Positions 1 to 8,060 of a DNA stretch of 10,568 nucleotides are shown in pieces. The notes below the pieces were generated by a model. The model was given only the letters and a program-made list of their open reading frames with translations. It was not told the DNA's origin and did not search any database. Made by a program: the position numbers and the translations under genes. The DNA is from Candidatus Omnitrophota bacterium (lineage in GTDB: Bacteria > Omnitrophota > Omnitrophia > Omnitrophales > Aquincolibacteriaceae): NCBI GenBank assembly GCA_023819025.1, contig JAMWDC010000042.1:1-10568 (forward strand), written 5' to 3'. The stretch's first letter is position 1, and each line of letters begins with the position of its first letter.

Positions 1-46
1 GTAATAAGACTGGCCTCTTTTTTTTCGTCGAACCGTATGCTGTGAT

Positions 47-1165
47 TCATGGCGCGTTGTACTGATCAATCCAGCCGCCGCCTAAAACGCGGGACCCTTC
101 ATAAAAAACCGCCGCTTGGCCCGGCGTTATGGCCTCTTGGGGATCATCAAAAATCACGTGAACTGAGTTTGCATCGACGAGCGCTACTTGGGCCAGGGCC
201 TTTTTATGTTGGGAACGGATTTTAACATGGATCCGTAATCGCTCGTGGGGTTCGGGCCTTAAGAACCATTGAACATTGCCGACAATGCACGATTGACTCA
301 TTACATCAGGCCGTGTTCCCACAATGACCTCGTTTTTTTTCGGATCGGTGCCGATCACATACAATCTCTCCCGATAAGGAACGCCTAACCCGCGTCTTTG
401 ACCGCGCGTATAATGAAAATATCCTCCATGCCTTCCCAAAATTTTACCGTCCTTGGTGGTAATCACCCCGCGGGGCTCGTCCACTGTATTTTGCATTCCC
501 AATTCTTTTCTCAGGTATTCGCGTTCGAGAAAAGAACCGTAATCATGATCCGGTACAAAACAAATCTCCTGGGAATCGGATTTATCCATCACCGCAAGAT
601 TCCATTGCCGGGCCTTGGCCCGGACCTCCGATTTGCGATAACAACCCAGAGGAAGGATCAACGACCGAAGCACATCCTGATCCAGAGGAAATAAGACATA
701 GGACTGATCTTTCAAGGAATCCATTCCTTCCAGAATGTAATAAGATTCCCGGAGGGGTTCATAACCGATTTGAGCATAATGTCCGGTCGCGATAAAATCA
801 AACCCAAGTTGCCGGGCTCGATCCAAGAAGAGCCGGAATTTGATATGTGCGTTACAGAGGATACAAGGATTGGGTGTTCGGCCTCTTAGGTATTCCGAGG
901 CAAACGAGTCAATCACATATGCCTTGAATTCCTTTTCAAAATTAAAAACCCAATGCCGAATTCCGAGTAAATCGGCAACACCCCTGGCATCTTTGAGTCC
1001 GGAAACGCCGCAACAGGCCTTCCGTTCCTTGCTAACGCATCCTTCGGGCAACCATGTCCGGATTGTTGCCCCTCCGACCTCATGGCCTTCGTCTTTCAGG
1101 AGGGCGGCCGTTACCGAACTATCGACGCCACCGCTCATCGCAACCAAGATTTTCTTCTTTTCCAA
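47..1165 (-). CDS. mnmA: tRNA-specific 2-thiouridylase MnmA
   Basis: Cytoplasmic enzyme that adenylates U34 of the tRNAs for Lys, Glu and Gln and replaces the C2 oxygen with sulfur relayed from a cysteine desulfurase. The 372-residue product matches the usual family length. Visible motifs are the PP-loop SGGVDSS (11-17), the first catalytic Cys in NPCILCN (C101), TGHY (127-130) and the second catalytic Cys in SQEICFVPD (C202); the C-terminal beta-barrel domain ends in LGGGWI. A CC pair at 51-52 is an extra N-terminal feature that I believe occurs in several non-enterobacterial MnmAs. The start is a TTG with GAGG seven bases upstream; the nearest upstream ATG is out of frame. It lies 104 bp after bioD on the same strand and may be the last gene of the operon, or be partly insulated by a weak hairpin. 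All motifs are intact. Confidence 0.95.
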   Translation of the reverse strand: MEKKKILVAMSGGVDSSVTAALLKDEGHEVGGATIRTWLPEGCVSKERKACCGVSGLKDARGVADLLGIRHWVFNFEKEFKAYVIDSFASEYLRGRTPNPCILCNAHIKFRLFLDRARQLGFDFIATGHYAQIGYEPLRESYYILEGMDSLKDQSYVLFPLDQDVLRSLILPLGCYRKSEVRAKARQWNLAVMDKSDSQEICFVPDHDYGSFLEREYLRKELGMQNTVDEPRGVITTKDGKILGRHGGYFHYTRGQRRGLGVPYRERLYVIGTDPKKNEVIVGTRPDVMSQSCIVGNVQWFLRPEPHERLRIHVKIRSQHKKALAQVALVDANSVHVIFDDPQEAITPGQAAVFYEGSRVLGGGWIDQYNAP

Positions 1166-1205
1166 AGCCGTGCCTCATTCTCTCCGACGCCCAACCCACA
1201 GACAC

Positions 1206-1240
1206 AAAAAATGGTCCACCCAAAGATCTTGCGGGTTGGA
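1206..1240 (-). terminator. Possible weak terminator or attenuator between bioD and mnmA
   Basis: On the minus strand CCAACCC (one bulged A) can pair with GGGTGG across an 11-nt loop, and a run of six T follows a few bases later. The stem is short and bulged, so it may reduce rather than stop readthrough from bioD into mnmA. An alternative pairing, CCAACCC (1191-1197 on the plus strand) with GGGTTGG (1233-1239), is perfect over 7 bp but needs a long loop. Confidence 0.3.
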
Positions 1241-1269
1241 TGCTAACGAATCACCTGGTACGGGAGCGG

Positions 1270-2010
1270 TTAAACAATCAGGGTTGTGTCTGCGAGAATC
1301 TTGTCGATTTGTATTCTTTCTTGAAAGATCTCTTTGAGTTTTCCGAACCGACAACTTTCAACATCCAGATCGTCAATGTCCGGGATACTTCCAAGAACCG
1401 AGACGCCGCTTAAATCATGAATCACCTTCGGATTGGTGATCTCGGCCAAAGAATAATTCACGTTCGGGATCCGATTAAAAATGATCCCGCGGATATCAAA
1501 TCCGCGAATAATGGCGGCATCCACGGTCAGGAGGGTGTGATTGATACTGCCCAACCCGCTACGGGCGACGATCACCACTGGCAGATGAAATTCGCGGATC
1601 AGGTTTGAAACAAAGTAATCCTTGGCAATCGGAACGAGCAACCCGCCGATTCCTTCGACGATAATAAAATCGTAATGTTTTTGAAGCTCACAGTAGGCAC
1701 GGCTGATTCTTTCAAGATCGACATCCTTTCGTTCCAGGATGGATGCCACATGGGGTGCCAAGGCACTTCGAAATCGGGAGGGACAAATCAGGGGTGGAAA
1801 CTCATTTTCCGCCGCTTCCATCAAAAAGGCGGCATCGTAAGATACTAACCGTTTCTCGGCGCCGTGACAATCCGTAGCAACTGGCTTCATAACGCCGACT
1901 TTGATGCCGCGTTCTTTTAAAACCAGGGCCAACCCCGCAGCCACAACGGTTTTGCCGACTGCTGTATCCGTTCCTGTAATAAAGACTCCCTGTTTGGAAG
2001 AAACTGTCAT
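1270..2010 (-). CDS. bioD: Dethiobiotin synthetase BioD
   Basis: ATP-dependent carboxylation of 7,8-diaminopelargonic acid (DAPA) to dethiobiotin, the penultimate step of biotin synthesis. The 246-residue protein has the Walker A loop GTDTAVGKT (13-21), the KPVAT segment with the substrate-contacting lysine K42, an ALAPH stretch (83-87) in the usual substrate region and the VEGIGGLL motif (118-125). The ATG is preceded by GAGG about ten bases upstream. It starts 13 nt after the bioA stop, so the two are almost certainly co-translated, and BioA supplies its substrate. It is slightly longer than the roughly 225-residue enterobacterial enzyme. No lesions seen. Confidence 0.95.
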   Translation of the reverse strand: MTVSSKQGVFITGTDTAVGKTVVAAGLALVLKERGIKVGVMKPVATDCHGAEKRLVSYDAAFLMEAAENEFPPLICPSRFRSALAPHVASILERKDVDLERISRAYCELQKHYDFIIVEGIGGLLVPIAKDYFVSNLIREFHLPVVIVARSGLGSINHTLLTVDAAIIRGFDIRGIIFNRIPNVNYSLAEITNPKVIHDLSGVSVLGSIPDIDDLDVESCRFGKLKEIFQERIQIDKILADTTLIV

Positions 2011-2023
2011 TCGGATGGCACCT

Positions 2024-3439
2024 CTAGTTTTTTATCGTTGCTTCCGCAATCGACGCGTAAGTGATATCCAGCAACTGACTCAGTTCACGTTCTTTCATGG
2101 CTAAAGGCGGCATCAAAACAATTACCGGACCCAGAGGTCTCAGGATTGCCCCTTTTTCGCGGGCCTTTTCAATAACCCGGATCCCGATTTTCTGGGCCAA
2201 AGGGAACGGCGTCTTTGTCTTTTTATCCTTCACCAACTCGATGCCGACCATGAAACCTACCTGCCGGATATCGCCCACGGTTGGGATGTCATAAAAATCC
2301 CGAAGTCTCTTTTTCAAAAAGGCGATTTTCGGCTGCAGCCGTTTCAGGACCTGATTCTTATCAAAGAGTTCGAGACTGGCTATGGCCGCCCGACAGGCCA
2401 AGGGATTCGCCGTGTAGGTATGGCCGTGAAAAAAGGTTTTGCAGTCCGCATATCCTCCCAAAAAGGCTTCGTAAATTTCCTCCGTCGCCAGGGTTGCTGC
2501 AAGTGGCAAGTAACCTCCGCTCAATCCCTTGGCAACCGCCAGAAGATCCGGAGTTACACCTTCGTGATCACAAGCAAACATCTTTCCCGTTCTGCCAAAG
2601 CCCGTTGCGACTTCGTCAAAAATAAGAAGGGTATTATATCTTTTCGTCAATTCACGCGCACGTGAAATATAGCCTACCGGCTGATCAATCATTCCCGCAG
2701 CCCCCTGCATCAATGTTTCCATCACAAACGCTGCGAGTTCTTCATGATGTTCGCTCAAAACTCTTTCCATCGCCGACAATGCTTCGTCCTTGACCCGTTC
2801 GGGATCGTCACCCGAAGGCCAGCGATACCGATAGGGGGACGGCACCGCATAGGTATCAAAAAGAAGAGGTTGAAACAGATGATGAAACAAATCGATACCG
2901 CCTAGACTGACGGCCCCTAATGTATCTCCGTGATAAGCATTTGTGAGTCTGGCAAATTTGACTTTCTTTGGATGCCCTCGGTGCTGCCAATATTGAAACG
3001 CCATTTTGACAGCAACCTCTACAGCTTCGGATCCGGAATCGGAATAAAAAACCCGGGTGAGACCAGCGGGAGCCCGATGGATCAATTGTTCGGCTAATTC
3101 AATGGCGGGGGGGTTGGATAGCCCAAGAAATGTGGAATGGGCAACGCGCTTTAATTGATCGCGAATGGCCCGATCAATGACCGAGACCTGATGACCGTGC
3201 ACATTGCACCAGAGAGACGAAATGCCGTCCAAATACCGTCGGCCATGACTATCTTCCAAATACACTCCCTTGGCCTTTTCAATAACCAGGATCTCTTCGG
3301 CCTGCCAATCCCGCATTTGGGTAAAAGGATGCCACAAGTAACGTTTGTCTCTCACTTCAAGCGAATGTGCCGTTTTGGAATGGGCAGATACGACTTCTGA
3401 TTTCTTATATCGGCTGACTTTCGGATGGACGCTTGTCAT
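2024..3439 (-). CDS. bioA: Adenosylmethionine-8-amino-7-oxononanoate aminotransferase BioA
   Basis: PLP enzyme that transaminates KAPA (8-amino-7-oxononanoate) to DAPA, with SAM as the usual amino donor. Class III aminotransferase landmarks are the BioA signature KRYLWHPFTQM (32-42), the phosphate-binding SGSEAVE (135-141), AYHGDT (168-173), the PLP-ring aspartate in IFDEVATGFGR (D275), the Schiff-base lysine K304 in AVAKGLSGG and a GHTYTANPLAC stretch (339-349). At 471 residues it is longer than the usual 420-450 because about 30 residues precede the conserved block. The ATG has no clear Shine-Dalgarno; an in-frame GTG at codon 29 is an alternative start but also lacks one, so the N-terminus is uncertain. 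Coupled to bioD by a 13-nt gap; 85 nt separate it from the GGDEF gene upstream. Confidence 0.94.
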   Translation of the reverse strand: MTSVHPKVSRYKKSEVVSAHSKTAHSLEVRDKRYLWHPFTQMRDWQAEEILVIEKAKGVYLEDSHGRRYLDGISSLWCNVHGHQVSVIDRAIRDQLKRVAHSTFLGLSNPPAIELAEQLIHRAPAGLTRVFYSDSGSEAVEVAVKMAFQYWQHRGHPKKVKFARLTNAYHGDTLGAVSLGGIDLFHHLFQPLLFDTYAVPSPYRYRWPSGDDPERVKDEALSAMERVLSEHHEELAAFVMETLMQGAAGMIDQPVGYISRARELTKRYNTLLIFDEVATGFGRTGKMFACDHEGVTPDLLAVAKGLSGGYLPLAATLATEEIYEAFLGGYADCKTFFHGHTYTANPLACRAAIASLELFDKNQVLKRLQPKIAFLKKRLRDFYDIPTVGDIRQVGFMVGIELVKDKKTKTPFPLAQKIGIRVIEKAREKGAILRPLGPVIVLMPPLAMKERELSQLLDITYASIAEATIKN

Positions 3440-3524
3440 CTTAGAATGATCAATTTGTGGTTTAAAAATAACACTTCATCGAGTTCTTGAAAACGATAGA
3501 CCGAACAGGAATTCCCTCAGACGT

Positions 3525-4301
3525 TTAAAAGCTTAGGACGACATGCCGATCGTCTCTTCCGATCATGCAGCGTATACGATTTTTCCCTTCCCGTTTCGCC
3601 TGGTAAAGTGCAAGATCGGCCCGTATCAAAAAATCCGTCTTGCTTTCCCCGGCCCGATAGGAAGTCACGCCTGCACTGAAAGTACAATCCAGCATTTCTT
3701 GAACCTGAAGAAGAAGTCGGGATAGAAATTTCTCCGTGCGCACCAGATCCGTATGTGGCAACAAAATACAAAACTCGTCACCTCCATAGCGGGCGACGCA
3801 ATCTGTGGAACGGATGGAACTTTGGATGAGGCTGGCGAATCGCTGCAACAATTCATCGCCGCGATTGTGGCCATAGGTATCATTGAACGGTTTGAAATTG
3901 TCAATGTCAATCAAACACAGAGTCAGGGGAAAATGATAACGTCCCGCGCGTCGGACCTCTTCCTGCATGATTTCGTCAAAACAGGCGCGGTTGAAAATTT
4001 GGGTGAGATTGTCATAGGTTGATTGTTTTTCAAGTTCCATCCATTTCCGGCGGATTCGCAACATAACTAAAAACTGAAGATAATTGATCCCAAGAAAGAC
4101 GAGCAAGAAAACCATGATCACAACATCCGTGGATATGGTCTGTGTGATCTTGGTTCCCATGATCGGGAATATTAGGTAGAGGACGCCGATCAAAGCCGCT
4201 AGGTTCAAAAAGGCCGCACTCTTTTGAATGGTCCCTTCCAACCCAAAGAGGCGACGCCCTTCGTCCGCAAGTTTAGAGAGTCTTTGCTTTGTAAACTTCA
4301 A
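3525..4301 (-). CDS. Membrane-bound GGDEF diguanylate cyclase
   Basis: Predicted to make cyclic di-GMP from two GTP. In the 258-residue product, two hydrophobic stretches (about 29-48 and 59-81) look like a transmembrane hairpin, followed by a short charged linker and a complete GGDEF domain: DNLTQIFNR (97-105), metal-binding D132 in IDIDNFK, and GGDEF at 173-177. The inhibitory I-site RxxD (RSTD, 164-167) lies exactly five residues before GGDEF, so product feedback is expected. There is no separate sensor domain. The start is TTG with a strong AGGAG about eight bases upstream. It sits between bioF and bioA although it has no role in biotin chemistry; a possible promoter in the 164-bp gap upstream could give it independent expression. 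Catalytic activity is inferred from motifs; the input signal is unknown. Confidence 0.92.
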   Translation of the reverse strand: MKFTKQRLSKLADEGRRLFGLEGTIQKSAAFLNLAALIGVLYLIFPIMGTKITQTISTDVVIMVFLLVFLGINYLQFLVMLRIRRKWMELEKQSTYDNLTQIFNRACFDEIMQEEVRRAGRYHFPLTLCLIDIDNFKPFNDTYGHNRGDELLQRFASLIQSSIRSTDCVARYGGDEFCILLPHTDLVRTEKFLSRLLLQVQEMLDCTFSAGVTSYRAGESKTDFLIRADLALYQAKREGKNRIRCMIGRDDRHVVLSF

Positions 4302-4401
4302 TTAAAAAGCTCCTTTGACTGATTAACGGTCTTCAATGCCGATAAATTTAGTTTGACCTCACGGAACTTGGCTCGTTTCATCCCTGCCTATCGGCACAGT
4401 A

Positions 4402-4430
4402 AGTATATACCATTTCAATGATCGTGAAAA
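4402..4430 (-). promoter_or_regulatory. Candidate sigma-70-type promoter for the GGDEF gene
   Basis: On the minus strand a TATACT box (4402-4407) and a TTTTCA box (4425-4430) are 17 bp apart. The -10 is a good match and the -35 is a 4/6 match. It lies about 100 bp before the TTG start, downstream of bioF. The rest of the 164-bp gap holds the AGGAG ribosome site and a spaced 7-bp inverted repeat, GCCGATA (4338-4344) with TATCGGC (4389-4395). I saw no recognisable c-di-GMP riboswitch. Confidence 0.35.
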
Positions 4431-4465
4431 GGCTTAAGAATGTTCATGTGTTATCCTGAGATCTA

Positions 4466-5623
4466 CTAGTGAAGAAGATCTCTAAGAGTACCCGCAAGGT
4501 GCTCGATATCATGGGCCTTATGGGTTGCGCTGATTGTAAGTCTAAGTCTGGCATGATGTTTCGGCACTGCCGGATAACGGATAGCCGGTATCAAGATACC
4601 ACGGCTTAACAATTCGTTAGATAAGCGTACGGCTGTATCTTCCGGACCTAGCTGAATCGGTATAATCGGCGACTCCGTGGATCCTATGTCTAACCCATTT
4701 TTTTTCAATAGGTTAATAGCCTGATTTACGTTGGCCCAAAGTTTATGCCGAATGTCAGGCTCCTCCTCAAGGACTTGAAGAGCTTCAATCGCCGCATTGC
4801 AAATCATTGGTGGCAATGAAGTTGCAAAGATGAACGGTCTTGAAAAATTAATTAAATAATCAATCCAGACTTTATCCGCTGCCACAAAGCCTCCCAAACA
4901 CCCCAAGGCTTTAGAAAGAGTACCCATGATGATATCCACTCGGGCCTCAAGATGGAGGTTTTCGAGAGCTCCTCGGCCTTGATCTCCAAGCACACCTGTA
5001 CCATGGGCATCGTCCACAATCAGAAGGGAATCGTATTTTTCTTTAATCTCCACAAGTCGTTTCAAATCTGCAACATCACCGTCCATACTGAACACTGTGT
5101 CCGTAACAATGAGTTTCTTCTTATAATGAAGGCCGCTTCTCAAGATTTGTTCGCACTTCCCATAATTCTTGTGGGGGAAGACACGGAGTGTTGCGCCGGA
5201 AAGCCTGGCCCCATCAATGATCGAAGCATGGCACAATTTGTCCATAACGATCAGGTCGTTGGAACCGGCCAATGCGGTAAGAATCCCCACGTTTGCGAGG
5301 TAACCCGTCGTAAATAGCAACGCTTTTTCCTTCTTTTTAAATTCAGCAAGTTTTTCCTCCAGTCGTTGATGCAGAGCCGTAGATCCTGAAATCAATCTCG
5401 CGGATCCCGATCCGACACCGTAACGTTCGAGTGCCCACTGTGCTGCTTTCACCACCCGCGGATGCTTGGAGAGCCCCAAATAATCGTTACCGCAGAAAAG
5501 TAAGATTTCACGTCCATTCAAAATCGCACGGGGGCCTTCGGCCCATTCAAGTGAGCGGAGGCTGCGATAAAGATTCTTTGCCTGAAGTTCCTGCAGTTCT
5601 TCCAATAAAAGTGTCGTTAACAT
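4466..5623 (-). CDS. bioF: 8-amino-7-oxononanoate synthase BioF
   Basis: PLP enzyme that condenses pimeloyl-ACP (or -CoA) with L-alanine, releasing CO2, to give KAPA. It is the first step of biotin ring assembly and the consumer of whatever makes the pimeloyl chain. The 385-residue protein is of standard length. Alpha-oxoamine synthase motifs are NDYLGLS (46-52), GSGSARLISG (71-80), the PLP-stacking histidine in CHAS (H132), DDAHGTGVLG (204-213) and the Schiff-base lysine K238 in GTLSKALG. The start is ATG, with only a weak purine-rich stretch (AGAAAGA) just upstream. It begins 63 nt after the FabF-like gene, consistent with co-transcription. No lesions. A generic KBL or serine palmitoyltransferase role is much less likely given the bio neighbours. 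Confidence 0.94.
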   Translation of the reverse strand: MLTTLLLEELQELQAKNLYRSLRSLEWAEGPRAILNGREILLFCGNDYLGLSKHPRVVKAAQWALERYGVGSGSARLISGSTALHQRLEEKLAEFKKKEKALLFTTGYLANVGILTALAGSNDLIVMDKLCHASIIDGARLSGATLRVFPHKNYGKCEQILRSGLHYKKKLIVTDTVFSMDGDVADLKRLVEIKEKYDSLLIVDDAHGTGVLGDQGRGALENLHLEARVDIIMGTLSKALGCLGGFVAADKVWIDYLINFSRPFIFATSLPPMICNAAIEALQVLEEEPDIRHKLWANVNQAINLLKKNGLDIGSTESPIIPIQLGPEDTAVRLSNELLSRGILIPAIRYPAVPKHHARLRLTISATHKAHDIEHLAGTLRDLLH

Positions 5624-5686
5624 TCTTTCTGATGCCGTATGCCCGTACCGAGGATAACACCATGAGTCCTGCGATCCGGGCTGTGT

Positions 5687-6892
5687 TTAAACGTTCTTTA
5701 ATGCAATCGTAGCGACATGACCGCCGAATCCCATGGAAATAGAAATCGCGGCCTGAATGTCCGCCTTACGAACTTTGAGCGGTGTGTAATCGAGATCGCA
5801 TGCATTGTCTTTGGTCTCGAGATTGATGGTGGGGGGAATCCATTGCTCCCTCATTGCAATAAAAGAAGCAATAATTTCAACCGCTCCCGTCGCACCCAGC
5901 ATGTGACCGGTCATGGATTTGGTGGAACTCATCGGGATATGATAAGCATGTTGGCCGAATGCAGCTTTGATCTGATTTGTTTCATATAAGTCGCCGGATT
6001 GCGTCCCCGTACCATGTAAATTGATGTAATCAATATCGTTTGGCGCCAGACCTGTTTCTTTCATAAGCTGTTTAAGGGTTCGAGCAAGCGCACCCACGTG
6101 AGGATCAAAACGAATGCCATCAAAACAGTCTTGCCCGTAGCTATAACCCAGGATCTCCCCATAAATTTTCGCTCCCCGTGCCCGTGCACTTTCGAGTGTT
6201 TCAAGAAATACGATACCAGCTCCTTCGCCGATGACAAAACCTTTGCGGTGTTTGTCGAAGGGCCGGATGGCGTCTGGCGACAATACCTTCATTCGATGGT
6301 AGCCCGCAAGCATGAGCGGCACGATCGATGCATCGCTGGCGCCGGCAAGACAAAAATCGACAATCCCCTCGCGAACCATCCGCGCCCCTTCGATCACCGC
6401 AACCGTTCCTGTTGCGCATGCGGCAACGTAACATTTGGCCGGCCCCTGAATCTTCCACCGCCTTGCGATCCACTGTGAGGCAAAATTTGGAACACTGTTA
6501 GCATAAATACGGGCGCCCAAAATCGGGCTGGGATGTTTTTGAAAACGTTCCTTGAAGCGATCGATCGTATGGACACCACCCTTACTGGAACTTACTGAAA
6601 TACCGATCCGGTAGGGATCGGTTTTGGAGCATTCGAATCGGGCATCCCCGACCGCCTCTGTAGCTCCAGCAATCGCGTATTGAATAAAAGGATCAAGCCC
6701 TTGAACATGGAAAACCCGTGCATCAAAATTCTTAACTTGGCAGGCTTGTTTCACCGGAAATTGGGCGACATCAAAGGAGGTAATCTGGGCATTGCCCGAA
6801 ACGCCTTCCTGAAGACCTTTCGTCAAATCAGGTATCCCGATGCCGATCGGGGTCACTGCCCCCATTCCTGTCACTACAACGCGCCGCTTCAT
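5687..6892 (-). CDS. fabF: FabF-like beta-ketoacyl-ACP synthase (KAS II family)
   Basis: Predicted to elongate an acyl-ACP by decarboxylative condensation with malonyl-ACP. The 401-residue thiolase-fold protein has the Cys-His-His triad of KAS I/II enzymes: C159 in VAACATG, H293 in LHGTGT and H330 in KSMTGHMLGATGA, plus the conserved K325 and a glycine-rich C-terminal SMGFGGH. It is about ten residues shorter than E. coli FabF, and HGTGT replaces the more usual FabF HGTST. Its position between bioF and a FabG-like gene suggests that it builds the pimeloyl chain rather than general fatty acids (inference). It is not BioZ, which is KAS III-like with a Cys-His-Asn triad. Start ATG; the likely ribosome site AAGGGAG is rather far upstream (about 15 nt). 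Confidence 0.88.
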   Translation of the reverse strand: MKRRVVVTGMGAVTPIGIGIPDLTKGLQEGVSGNAQITSFDVAQFPVKQACQVKNFDARVFHVQGLDPFIQYAIAGATEAVGDARFECSKTDPYRIGISVSSSKGGVHTIDRFKERFQKHPSPILGARIYANSVPNFASQWIARRWKIQGPAKCYVAACATGTVAVIEGARMVREGIVDFCLAGASDASIVPLMLAGYHRMKVLSPDAIRPFDKHRKGFVIGEGAGIVFLETLESARARGAKIYGEILGYSYGQDCFDGIRFDPHVGALARTLKQLMKETGLAPNDIDYINLHGTGTQSGDLYETNQIKAAFGQHAYHIPMSSTKSMTGHMLGATGAVEIIASFIAMREQWIPPTINLETKDNACDLDYTPLKVRKADIQAAISISMGFGGHVATIALKNV

Positions 6893-7169
6893 ATGCGTTT
6901 GTATCGGCTCCCTTCAGATAGAAAACGCAGAATCACCGCAAGTTCAAGAAACTTTCACCGATCTTATACTGCTTATCGATTGTTTCTGGAACAACTGAAG
7001 TTCCTATATATTTGGTATATATGCAAGAGAGCATCTAAAATCATCTACGATTTCGCACGCGTTGAAATATTTTGTCCGATTCTCCCGCACCGGAGAGACC
7101 GTCAGCCTTTCTTAGCCCCGCCCTTGACCTTGCCGGCGAAACTCAAATATCTTCTGAACCCTAACTCAT
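6893..7169 (-). other. 277-bp gene-free gap with an AT-rich dyad before the FabF-like gene
   Basis: No credible reading frame of useful length occurs on either strand; in particular there is no acyl carrier protein gene. On the minus strand there is an AT-rich dyad, TATATA-N5-TATATA (7005-7021), and a short hairpin, TCTCC-N6-GGAGA (7081-7096), without a T-run. The AT-rich segment could hold a promoter or operator for the KAS-bioF part of the cluster, but no well-spaced -35/-10 pair stands out and no BirA, BioR or BioQ type site was recognised. Confidence 0.4.
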
Positions 7170-7904
7170 TTATTCATAGAGGTACCGGGATTCGAAATGA
7201 AAAACCTGCCCCGTCACCTGCGACATTCGGTCCGAAAGAAGATAAATCAGAAAATCAGCAACCTCCTCGGGATTCGACACGGCTCCGATCAAACTTGCCT
7301 GTAAATTTTTTTGGATCACATCTCCGGGAAGCGGCTCCGTCATCGGTGATTTCATGAATCCAGGATTGACGGCATTGACCAAAATTTTCTTTTTGCCCAG
7401 TTCTTGAGCCAGAGACCTCATGAGCCCGATCATTCCCGCTTTCGCTGCGGCGTAATTGGAGACCCCTACCCCACCGTGAAATGCAAGCCGACTTGTCATC
7501 ATCAATATCTTGCTGACGGGATCTTTTCTAAGAAGGGGTAATAGCTTTTGGGTCAGATAATAGGGGGCCTTCAGGTCCACGTCTAAGACAAAATCCCAAT
7601 CCTTTTCAGACATATTTTGCAGAAGGGCATCCCGGTTGGTAGCGGCATTGTGGATTAACCCATCGAGGCCCCGAATGTGGGTTTGACACCACTCGGCAAA
7701 ATCATCAATCGCCCTAAAGTTACTCAAATCCAGCTGAAAACCCGAGGCGCCCATCTGGATCAGCGAGTTTGCCGCATCCTGATGGGTATGATAGGTAAAA
7801 AAAATCGTTGCGCCCTGAGGAATCGCCCGGCGGATAAATTCCCGGCCTAACCGACTGGTACCTCCTGTAATGAGAATAGTTTTGCCAGTGAGAATATTTT
7901 CCAA
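7170..7904 (-). CDS. fabG: FabG-like 3-oxoacyl-ACP reductase (SDR family)
   Basis: Predicted NAD(P)H-dependent reductase of a 3-oxoacyl thioester. The 244-residue protein has the length and layout of classical short-chain dehydrogenases: TGGTSRLG (13-20) for the cofactor, HNAA (85-88) in place of NNAG, and catalytic S138, Y151 and K155 (SNYAAAKAG), followed by NAVNPGF. Two departures from FabG are visible. The position of the fourth catalytic residue (Asn in LxxNL) appears to be Asp (D110), and the C-terminus ends in FHFESRYLYE instead of the usual INVDGG. The start is TTG with no strong Shine-Dalgarno, chosen because it gives a normal SDR N-terminus. It sits between bioB and the KAS gene; the pair could supply condensation and first reduction of pimeloyl synthesis. 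Confidence 0.87.
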   Translation of the reverse strand: MENILTGKTILITGGTSRLGREFIRRAIPQGATIFFTYHTHQDAANSLIQMGASGFQLDLSNFRAIDDFAEWCQTHIRGLDGLIHNAATNRDALLQNMSEKDWDFVLDVDLKAPYYLTQKLLPLLRKDPVSKILMMTSRLAFHGGVGVSNYAAAKAGMIGLMRSLAQELGKKKILVNAVNPGFMKSPMTEPLPGDVIQKNLQASLIGAVSNPEEVADFLIYLLSDRMSQVTGQVFHFESRYLYE

Positions 7905-7960
7905 TTTCAGCGATCGTTTAACTTCACGCCCAAGGGATCTTTAATGAATCTCAGTTTAAG

Positions 7961-7995
7961 GAAGAATCCGGCGCCGAGAAGATATCCGATTCTTC
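7961..7995. repeat. Inverted repeat in the bioB-fabG gap
   Basis: GAAGAATC (7961-7968) and GATTCTTC (7988-7995) are perfect reverse complements separated by 19 bp, extended by a CCG/CGG match with one bulge. No T-run follows on either strand, so it is not a standard terminator. The 156-bp gap (7905-8060) also holds a 37-codon frame that starts on an ATGA overlap with the bioB stop, but nothing supports it as a gene. Confidence 0.4.
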
Positions 7996-8060
7996 ACGTA
8001 CCTTGTGAAACCAAAACTCTTTTAAGCTGTATCGACCTTGCGCCGTTCTGCATCCTGATG

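Noticed and set aside
1..46. T-run on the plus strand beyond the mnmA stop
   Set aside because: It would suit a terminator for a plus-strand gene left of the window, but no stem is visible and there is too little sequence to judge.
4302..4465. Possible c-di-GMP riboswitch upstream of the GGDEF gene
   Set aside because: The spaced GCCGATA/TATCGGC repeat was suggestive, but the conserved GEMM sequence blocks are absent.
6893..7169. Search for an acyl carrier protein gene between the KAS and reductase genes
   Set aside because: All three minus-strand frames are closed by several stops and no DSL phosphopantetheine motif is present.
6680..7357. A 225-codon plus-strand frame across the FabF-FabG gap
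   Set aside because: Most of it lies antisense to the two well-supported genes; composition and lack of motifs indicate a shadow frame.
7905..8060. A split frame in the same gap reading through one TGA into a hydrophobic stretch that ends next to the fabG-like start
   Set aside because: It needs readthrough of a stop, lacks a supported start, and could be chance; a decayed small gene cannot be shown from this alone.
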